DNA from: Symbiodinium natans
Lineage: Eukaryota; Sar; Dinophyceae; Suessiales; Symbiodiniaceae
Direction: 5' to 3'
Length of the DNA stretch: 64,000 nucleotides
Assembly: GCA_905221605.1 (NCBI GenBank)
Contig: CAJNDS010002635.1
Location: 191,001 to 255,000 of the forward strand
A program made the translations under genes and the position numbers. Within the stretch, counting starts at the first letter, position 1; each line of letters opens with the position of its first letter. The notes beneath the pieces are model-generated. The model did not search any database, was not told where the DNA came from, and saw nothing but the letters and a program-made list of their open reading frames with translations. Positions 57,553 through 64,000 of the stretch are shown piece by piece.

Positions 57553-58415
57553 TATTGGAGTCCCAAGGACTGCAAGAAAAAGGTGCAGCAGGCCTGCAGC
57601 GCTGCCAGTCTGACAGGACGCAGTCGAAGATCTCCATTGCGCCGACGTCGGACACGCGGGGGGGAGGGGGGGGGGGAGGATTCCTGCAACCCTAAACCCT
57701 AAACCCTAAACCCTAAGGCTTTTGGCTCTTGGCTGAGATGCTCTCTCTTCTGTGCTCCCGTAAGAAGGTGGCAGTCTGGGACGTGCCGTTTGCAAGATCT
57801 TGGCCTGTAAGCTTTGCAGTGCAGTTTCTGAGTGGTGGAGTACCGGCTTGCGTGCCAACATGAACGTCCATATAAAGTCTGATCCCATGTGCCTCATGTG
57901 AAACAGCTCCAGAAATCAGGCCCCAATCACCGCGCAGCTCGTGGTGTACGCGCACTGAGCATGTCTTTGGGGTATTTCTGGGCCTTTGGTAGGAGCTTCA
58001 GCTTTCGTTTGAGGATGGTGGCCATAGGCATAGGGTGCTTCTAGGGATTCTTTACAGCTGTAACGTTGTCCCGTTGCACTGCTCTCGTGGAGTTCTACGT
58101 CTTTGACATCACCTTTCGCTGTTGTAGTGGGTCAACCGGGTAGCCCCTCTGCCGCATGGGAAGGAGCAGTCAGAACTGCCAATTGCAAACCCCCACCCTG
58201 AGCAAAATGGAGCACAATCAGAAGCCAAAGACATTCAAGACACTCACCAGACCCAGGAGTAACCTAGCAAAAAGCAGGGTGCCCTTTGCGGTTTTCAGGG
58301 CGATTATGTGGGAACCCCGATCCTAAAAAACGGAACTAAGGGTCCACTCCAGGTCCGAGCACATCATTCGGAGACACTTTTCCGGCCTCGCTCCGATACG
58401 GCTGGTGACGTGTTG

Positions 58416-58524
58416 CCCAGAGACTCCAATATCCCTTAATTAAGGAATATACCTTAATTTATAGTAGGATCCCTAGTATGATTTAAGGTATATTCCTTCA
58501 TTAAGGGATATTGGAGTCTTTGGG
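58416..58524. mobile_element. Short inverted-repeat element, family C
   Basis: Clean copy: CCCAGAGACTCCAATATCCC and the inverted GGGATATTGGAGTCTTTGGG. Confidence 0.8.
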
Positions 58525-58612
58525 TGCTCCTTTCAAGAGAACTGGAACCCTCGTCGCAGTCTCAGCCGAAGGTTCGAACTTCGAACGACGCACCACGTTA
58601 GGGGGAATCCAC

Positions 58613-58744
58613 TCCCTGGGGGACCAAATGAGCCCCAAAATTGGGTGCTATACCCTGACTACTACAGTTCCTATTCAGGTATATGATCCCTAAACCCTAA
58701 ACCCTAAACCCTAAACCCTTTCAGGGCTCATGTCGTCCCCAAGG
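58613..58744. mobile_element. IE-A element with (CCCTAAA)4 insert
   Basis: Ends CCCTGGGGGACCAAATGAGC and GGGCTCATGTCGTCCCCAAG. Confidence 0.8.
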
Positions 58745-58977
58745 CACTCGGGGCTCAGCGGACCAACTGTCCTGTACAAGCTTGATCCGAGCCATCCGAG
58801 GGGTTTTAGGGTTTAGGGTTTAGGTTTAGAGGTTAGGGTTTAGGGTTTAGGGCTTAGGGTTTAGGGTTTAGGGCTTAGGGTTTAGGGTTTAGTAGCACAG
58901 GAAATGCGAGGTCCGCTGCCATTCCGCCCTCTCAGACCGTCGCACCAACCTTCGGCTGCATGGCTTACCAAGAGTGT

Positions 58978-59050
58978 CCCTAAACCCTAAACCCTAAACC
59001 CTAAACCCTAAACCCTAAACCCTAAACCCTAAACCCTAAACCCTATAAAC
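58978..59050 (-). repeat. Telomere-like (CCCTAAA)n array
   Basis: About ten perfect units. Confidence 0.95.
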
Positions 59051-59174
59051 CCCAAAGCCCAAACAACGCTCTGCAGCGGCAGGCCTCGGCCTCCCTGCCT
59101 TCGGCGGTGTCTGGCTCCTGCGCAAGCTGAGCAGCAGACACTCGCTGAGCTGACGATGGATTGCTTTTTTGTTG

Positions 59175-59270
59175 GGGTTAGGGTTTAGGGTTTAGGGTTT
59201 AGGGTTTAGGGTTTAGGGTTTAGGGTTTAGGGTTTAGTAAAGGGTTTAGGGTTTAGGGTTCAGGGTTTAG
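59175..59270 (+). repeat. Telomere-like (TTTAGGG)n array
   Basis: About twelve units, one interruption. Confidence 0.9.
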
Positions 59271-59287
59271 GGTGCTGCGCTCTCTTC

Positions 59288-59405
59288 CCTTGGGGACGAA
59301 ATGAACCCTAAAAAGGGTTTATGGCTCATGTTACCTTCATAGGAATTATCGTAGTGTAGGGTATATGACCCCCAATTTGAATTGGGGTTCATGTCGTCCC
59401 CGAGG
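59288..59405. mobile_element. IE-A element
   Basis: Ends CCTTGGGGACGAAATGAACC and GGGTTCATGTCGTCCCCGAG; TC on both flanks. Confidence 0.9.
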
Positions 59406-59584
59406 TCAGGGACCCCCCAAACTTCTCGGCGGTCGGCCTCTCAGCCATTCCTTCGAACTCTTTTCGTCTTCGGTGTGCAAACGTAGGGAGGGGTCTGATG
59501 TGAGAAAGGTTGGCTGAACCATGTTAAACCCTTCTCAGTCATGCGACTCTGAGGCCATGTTTTTGTAAACAAACTCTGAGATCT

Positions 59585-62500
59585 TCAGAAGACGCTGGCG
59601 ATGCCCAGGGCAGAATGAGTCTGCTCCCAAGCGAGGTTCTTGTTCGCTGCGCTGGTGGTTCGGGCCTCTTTCCCCGCCACCAGAGGGACACCTTGGGCAG
59701 TAAATGAACCCTAAAAGGGTTTGTGGTTCATATACCTTCATAGGAATTCATAGGGTCCATAATCTATACTCGCCTTAGAATCTTAACAACAATACTATTT
59801 CTAATATCCTCTTGGGTTTTATATAACAAAACAGCAAAAAATGATTCCAAAGGGGGATATAGTAAATTCGTCCCCAAGGCACCGGCACCAATGCTCTTGA
59901 TCGGCCGTCCCACAAACCCGCGATCGGGCATGTAGAAGTCGCCAGAGTTGGCTTCCTGAAAGGACTACATGAACCCTGACAGGGTTTAGGGTCCACATAC
60001 CTTGACTGGAGTTAACCCCCTAAACCCTAAACCCTAAACCCTAAACCCTACACCCTTATGATGCCCATGTTGGGCTTCATTTGGTCCCCAAGGTTCCGGG
60101 CTGAAGCAGGCCATCGCCAGAGGCGTGCTTCCGTCGGCTGCGCTCTGGGCGTTGCCGCGCATCATGACGTTCCCCATGCAGTTCGACATGTTTCCTCCAG
60201 GGAAGGTTTAGGGTTTAGGGTTTAGGGTTTAGGGTTTAGGGTTTAGGGTTTAGCGGGTTCAGGTTTTGGGTTTAAATGCCACTCCCTGGCATGGCTCCAG
60301 ATGTGGCCAGCTCCCTACATTAGGTTGTTGGGTACCCTTAAAAATTAAGACACTAAAGACCCCAAAGGGGACCATAATTTAGAGCTACCCTAAACCCTAA
60401 ACCCTAAACCCTAAACCTTAGGGTCTGAATCTCCAAGGCCTTTGGCTTGACATGGCTTAACAAAAAGCTCCTGTCTAAGGTGCCTTATCAGTTGCCTGTG
60501 ACACCTTCAAAAAATGGTCAAACCTCAACCAGCACAGCTCCGTGACGTATCAAGCTTGCTCGTCCTTGTGTGATTGACGTCCTTTGCAGCTCTGTAACAG
60601 AAGCACCTGGATCCACGGCCAGAGACTTGACCTTAGAAGCTTCCTCCTGCTGCTTCCAGAAGGGTGGAGCTGCGGTGTGACATTTGTTGTTGGTACAACT
60701 AGTTGTCCACAAGCGTTCAGGTTTGTGTTGGGGGTTCCTCGGGACTTGTGTGGTTTGGGCTTGCCTCCCTTCCCCCCTTAACAAAGGAAGACGAGGCAAA
60801 AACAAAACCAAAGACGACAAACCCTCCAACGAAAAACCAACAATGAGAACGCCCCACCACATGCCAGACCTTTGCCAGCAAGCAACCAATAATCCCCTTA
60901 GAACCTCAATAGAAACAATCTGTTTATAAATATCCTCTTGGGTTTTTATATAAACAAAAATGAAAAAATCCCAATAGGGGGATATAGCAACTTTCGAGCC
61001 ACGAGATTGTAGCTCCTCATGCAGCTTCATGGCGTAGGCAGAGTTCGCCAGCTTGGTCATGTGATATCGCGTCCAGGGGCCTCCGCAAAGCCCCGCCACC
61101 TCGCTGAGCATCCACCTTGGGGGACGAATTCTGAACCCCAAAAGGGTTTTCATGGCTCATACTACCTTAATAGGATTCATAGTAGTACAGGGTACATGAC
61201 CCCAATTTTAGGGTTTATATGGGTTCATATTACATACTACTATAACTCCTATTAAGGTATATGAACCCTAGGGACCCTAGACCCTTTGAGGGTTCATTTG
61301 GTCCCAAGGCACTGGTGGCTCCCACCCAAGGTGTTGGGCTCGGCTTTCTTGAAGTACTTGGCCTTGGACGGAATCGCCTAGATCTGGGGGTTTGCGAAAT
61401 AGAAGGGACCCCTAGTATAGACCTCCAAATAGTTGGATCCCCTTGTAGTAAGGACCGAAAAGGTCGCAAAACCCCCCTTTGTGGCTAGAGCACATCCCAA
61501 ATTTACGCCCCTAAACCCTGAACATGGTCGCCTCTGGCCGAGGGAGCCAACCCCCCCCCCCCCCCCCTGCAGGAGCTGCCATCATGGGTTTACCAGGATG
61601 GGCTGTTATACCCCAGAATCCCTTAGAAAGGGCCCTTTATAGGGTTGATTGGGGATTCTATATAAGGCCTGTAATAGCCCATCCTGGTAGGGGACCCTCC
61701 TCAGAACCTAACTGCCCATACGACGCTGCATGTGTTGGCTCAAATAAGACTATTCAGGCGTTCAATAAGCCTATATACGTCCCCCCCAAAGCTCACTTAT
61801 GCTGCTGGCGTAAGTTCTTCGGGTCTTCTGGCCGGCTACTTATCAGAATGGTGGCCGAATCTGCAACCCGTCCGTGTGGACTGGAAACTTTCATGTGCGC
61901 CACTTGGGCCACCGACATGCACGTCCCGTGGCTTAGCGGCTTGGGGCCCCCCCGGCTGCTGCGGCCGCGCGAGCGCGCGCGCGAGTGTTTACAGATTCAG
62001 AGGATAGCTAAAGGGCCTTTTTAAGGGATTGTGAGGTACAATAGCCCATCCTGGTAACATATAACTTCGAGAAGCGACCTCCAAGTCGCAGAAAGGAAAA
62101 TCGCGGGCGCTGGAGCTGTGGAAGACCACTCGTGCATCGCCCTTCCTTCGGGTCACGCCCCAGGCTCTGCAAAGAAGGACAAGATCCATGGGGACCCAAT
62201 GAACCCCAAAAGGGGGGTTATAGGACCTTAGGAATAGAAAGGGTATATGGCCCCAATTTGGGGGTTTATGGTTCGTATGCCGTAATCGAGGTTCATAGAA
62301 AAGCCCTTTTTCGCCAGGTTGTAGGACCTTTCGGAGTATAGGGTATCTGATAGCCCCAGTGTTAGGGTGTATTGTCCCCAAGGATTGCTCCCAGCATGCT
62401 CAGTAAGTGCTGCGAGAGTCTGGTTGGCACATGCCTCCAGCTGTGGCATGAGCTTCGACAGGAGCAAGACGTGCGCCAATTGGTTGGTGTGCATCTGAAC

Positions 62501-63602
62501 GTCAAATCCCTCGCCTAAGGCAAGTGAGAAAGATGGAAATCTATAAGCACAGCTGTCAATGTGGGCATCTCCCGAAATAAGGGGCAACCCTTGTATACCC
62601 CAAGACGCTTGTCTCTTACAAGGGTGTTGCAACCCCACTCTGGGACCTCCGCCCTCCCCACACGCCTCCCGCCCCCCCTCCAGCCCCCCCTCAACCCTAA
62701 ACCCTAAACCCTAAACCCAAAATCCTAAACCCTCAACCTGGCCCCCCTCCCCCCCCATCCCACACCCCTCCATGGTACAGCGCTCTCACGATGCAAGCCA
62801 TGGTGCTAGTCCGAATGTCGTTCAGTGCCATGACGCCGGCATTCAGGGCCAACACATCCAGCCCCTGCGTTTTAGGGTTTAGGGTTTAGGGTTTAGGGTG
62901 CTTTGCAACAGAGGCAGTCGGAAGTATTGGGAAGATACTATTTGCTTAAGAACCCCACCAAAAATAAAAAAATGAAAGTCCCTATATTGCCCTTATAAGG
63001 AGGTTCATTTCTTATTTTGTTCGGTGGGTTCTGAAGAAATTAGCAGTAAGTGAGAGCATCTGCCACGATTACACAAACTGGAGTCGCGGATTCGCGAGGT
63101 GCCCTGGGGATGTGAAAGACCAAATGAACCCTAAAATTGCGGTCATATATCCTGACTCCATAATTCCCATTAAGGCAGTATGAACCCTAAACCCTTTTAG
63201 GGTTCAATTCGTCCCCAAGGAAAGCACATGGCCTGGCTTCCCACCACGCTTTGCACCTTTCCAGCTGCCTCGCGAACGGAGTCGAAGCTCATCAAGTCGC
63301 AGGGGATTGTCATCACCTGCCCGGGTTTAGGGTTTCGGGTTTAGGGTTTAGGGGAACACTTCGGCACTGTGGGCTTTCTTCCGTAAGCCTTGGGGACGAA
63401 TTGAACCCTAAAAAATCGGGGTCATGTACCCTGACTACTATAATTCCTATGATAGGTATAAGAACCATAAACCCTTTTAGGGTTCATTTCGCCCCCAAGG
63501 AGGACCAACAGCTGCAGCTGCCTGAGCTCCGGCGCTCTTCTTGTCGGCCACGGCCTTCTCTGCCGCGCTAGCGCGCTCGGAAGGGCGGTTGAGCAGGAGT
63601 AC
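59585..63602 (-). CDS. Short-chain dehydrogenase/reductase (SDR) gene, at least 11 exons
   Basis: NAD(P)-dependent oxidoreductase of the retinol-dehydrogenase/WW-oxidoreductase type; substrate unknown. Minus-strand exons: about 63,602-63,503 (VLLLNRPSERASAAEKAV); 63,316-63,221 (IPCDLMSFDSVREAA); 62,864-62,795 (LDVLALNAGVMAL, the NNAG-type motif); 62,514-62,383 (GFDVQMHTNQLAHVLLLSKL); about 62,145-62,062 (ARVVFHSSSARDF, the catalytic Ser strand); 61,377-61,313; 61,115-60,992 (YHMTKLANSAYAM, catalytic YxxxK); 60,631 to about 60,541 (VKSLAVDPGASVTEL); about 60,202-60,094; 59,955-59,883 (NSGDFYMPDRGFVG); 59,691-59,585 ending NKNLAWEQTHSALGIASVF, TGA. The Gly-rich nucleotide-binding N-terminus lies upstream and was not found. 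Introns use GT-AG, GC-AG and probably GA-AG. Confidence 0.78.
59691..59879. mobile_element. IE-A element forming the last SDR intron
   Basis: Ends CCTTGGGCAGTAAATGAACC and AAATTCGTCCCCAAGG, CA on both flanks. Splicing GT...AG on the minus strand (donor 59,882, acceptor 59,692) joins GCC G|GT GTC in frame. The core is replaced by a family I unit (59,766-59,868). Confidence 0.8.
59960..60093. mobile_element. IE-A-derived SDR intron with telomere-like insert
   Basis: Right end CATTTGGTCCCCAAGG, core followed by five CCCTAAA units. On the minus strand it begins after CCG with GAACC and ends TTTCAG, so a GA-AG intron is needed. Confidence 0.7.
60632..60991 (-). mobile_element. SDR intron ending in a family I repeat
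   Basis: GT-AG intron on the minus strand: AAA|GTTGCTATATCCCCC ... TCTAAG|GTC restores RGSK|VKSLAV. Its 5' part (60,885-60,991) matches the insert at 59,766-59,868 (CTATATCCCCC...AACCCAAGAGGATATT), so this repeat family also creates or lives in introns. Confidence 0.75.
61115..61309. mobile_element. IE-A element forming an SDR intron
   Basis: Composite copy, ends CCTTGGGGGACGAATT and CATTTGGTCCCAAGG, CA on both flanks. On the minus strand, donor CA|GTGCCTTGG and acceptor CCAAG|GTGG rebuild CAG TGG ATG exactly (SHQ|WMLSEV). It is the clearest case in the window of element equals intron. Confidence 0.88.
61386..61484. mobile_element. Short inverted-repeat element, family F
   Basis: GGGGGTTTGCGAAATAGAAG and inverted GAAAAGGTCGCAAAACCCCC; lies in an SDR intron. 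Confidence 0.6.
61593..61690. mobile_element. Short inverted-repeat element, family B
   Basis: CCAGGATGGGCTGTTATACC and inverted GTAATAGCCCATCCTGG; lies in an SDR intron. A fragment is at 62,006-62,056. Confidence 0.75.
62187..62382. mobile_element. IE-A element, composite, in an SDR intron
   Basis: Left end ATGGGGACCCAATGAACCCC, right end GTATTGTCCCCAAGG, internal duplication. Separates the LLSKL exon from the catalytic-Ser exon. Confidence 0.75.
63108..63220. mobile_element. IE-A element in an SDR intron
   Basis: Left end eroded; right end GGGTTCAATTCGTCCCCAAG abuts the VREAA exon. Confidence 0.8.
63388..63500. mobile_element. IE-A element in an SDR intron
   Basis: Ends CCTTGGGGACGAATTGAACC and GGGTTCATTTCGCCCCCAAG; AG on both flanks; abuts the first recognised SDR exon. 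Confidence 0.85.
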
Positions 63603-63615
63603 CTCTCTGAGTCGG

Positions 63616-63684
63616 GGCTTAGGGTTTAGGGTTTAGGGTTTAGGGTTTAGGGTTTAGGGTTTAGGGTTTAGGGTTTAGGGTTCA
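63616..63684 (+). repeat. Telomere-like (TTTAGGG)n array upstream of the first recognised SDR exon
   Basis: About ten perfect units, in the intron 5' of exon VLLLNRP. Confidence 0.95.
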
Positions 63685-64000
63685 GATAGGGACTTCCGCC
63701 CAGGATGGGCTATTCTACCTTATATATAATCCCTTAAGAAATAGCCCGTTAGAGAGGGTTGATTATCGGGATTTCGAAGGCCGGATGATTCACCCTGGTC
63801 CCTGGCTAAACACCATGCCTCACCTTCTGCACCGAGCACTTTCCAATACTTCCAAGACCCAAGGGGTCTACGATTATATATGTAGTACATATCTAGACAT
63901 TTATAGATATATACATGTATATATACATATATGCATATAATACTACTCTTCTTCTGATCATTATGAAACAAATAAATAAATAAGGAAATAAATAAATAAT
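63685..64000. other. Window edge, no gene recognised
   Basis: A family B fragment (63,696-63,790), a unique piece without a clear exon, then ATA microsatellite and AAATA repeats to the end. The missing SDR N-terminal exon was not found here. Confidence 0.5.

Larger units (their letters stand above)
57553..59584. other. Host stretch downstream of the SDR gene
   Basis: Contains an exon-like minus-strand piece at 57,662-57,565 (RVSDVGAMEIFDCVLSDWQR), family C and IE-A elements, telomere-like arrays, and a possible first exon at 59,448-59,406 starting MAERPTAEKFGGSL and ending at an IE-A element. The region 57,700-58,410 has few repeats but no recognised gene. Confidence 0.45.

Noticed and set aside
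60518-61153. 211-codon minus ORF as a single protein
   Set aside because: Its two ends are SDR exons but the middle is intron sequence; the exon model explains it better.
1-64000. tRNA, rRNA, snRNA or spliced-leader genes
   Set aside because: None recognised by eye on either strand; a covariance-model search would be needed to exclude them.

Overview
The window looks like a piece of a dinoflagellate nuclear chromosome (inference) carrying an integrated Polinton-like virus (PLV). Evidence for the host: dozens of interstitial TTTAGGG/CCCTAAA telomere-type arrays in both orientations, spliced genes whose introns begin with GC or GA as well as GT, many short inverted-repeat elements that behave as introns (introners), and a tract of very similar ankyrin repeats. 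Nothing bacterial is present, and I see no rRNA, tRNA or CRISPR.

Layout. 1-35,230: host DNA in which short unique, mostly minus-strand exon-like pieces are separated by telomere-like arrays and by at least nine families of short inverted-repeat elements. The commonest family (IE-A, ends CCTTGGGGAC...GTCCCCAAGG, usually about 110 bp) has about 33 copies in the host DNA and none in the virus. Supported host genes are an ankyrin-repeat gene (857-1996, minus), a RING-finger gene (27,617-28,341, minus) and, beyond the virus, a short-chain dehydrogenase/reductase gene of at least 11 exons (59,585-63,602, minus). Four of the SDR introns that can be closed exactly or nearly so are IE-A copies or contain other repeat families.

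35,231-56,550: a 21.3 kb AT-rich provirus with 210-bp identical terminal inverted repeats and a 5-7 bp target-site duplication. It encodes an rve-type integrase, a family-B-like DNA polymerase joined to an SF1 helicase (broken by a frameshift), a double-jelly-roll-type major capsid protein (one in-frame TGA), a penton-like minor capsid protein, an A32/FtsK-type packaging ATPase, a GIY-YIG nuclease, a class-3-type lipase (frameshifted), a fibre-like protein with a C-terminal peptidase S74 chaperone domain, and about ten small unrecognised proteins. A GC-richer gene of host-like composition sits just inside the left repeat.

The viral genes carry a visible expression code. Most gene ends are marked by a perfect AT-rich hairpin (9-16 bp stems), often overlapping the stop codon, and most late/structural genes have TCTA 10-18 nt before the ATG. 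Three other starts share TTAAAGAC 27-33 nt upstream. Hairpin-directed 3' ends and TCTA late promoters are known from mimivirus-type giant viruses and their virophages, so this PLV probably uses, or used, the transcription machinery of a co-infecting giant virus (inference). Three disrupted core genes suggest the copy is decaying, unless they are sequence errors.

56,556-64,000: host DNA again, with the SDR gene and further repeats. Joining the two flanks after removing the provirus gives an open reading frame across the target site, so the virus may have landed in a host exon.
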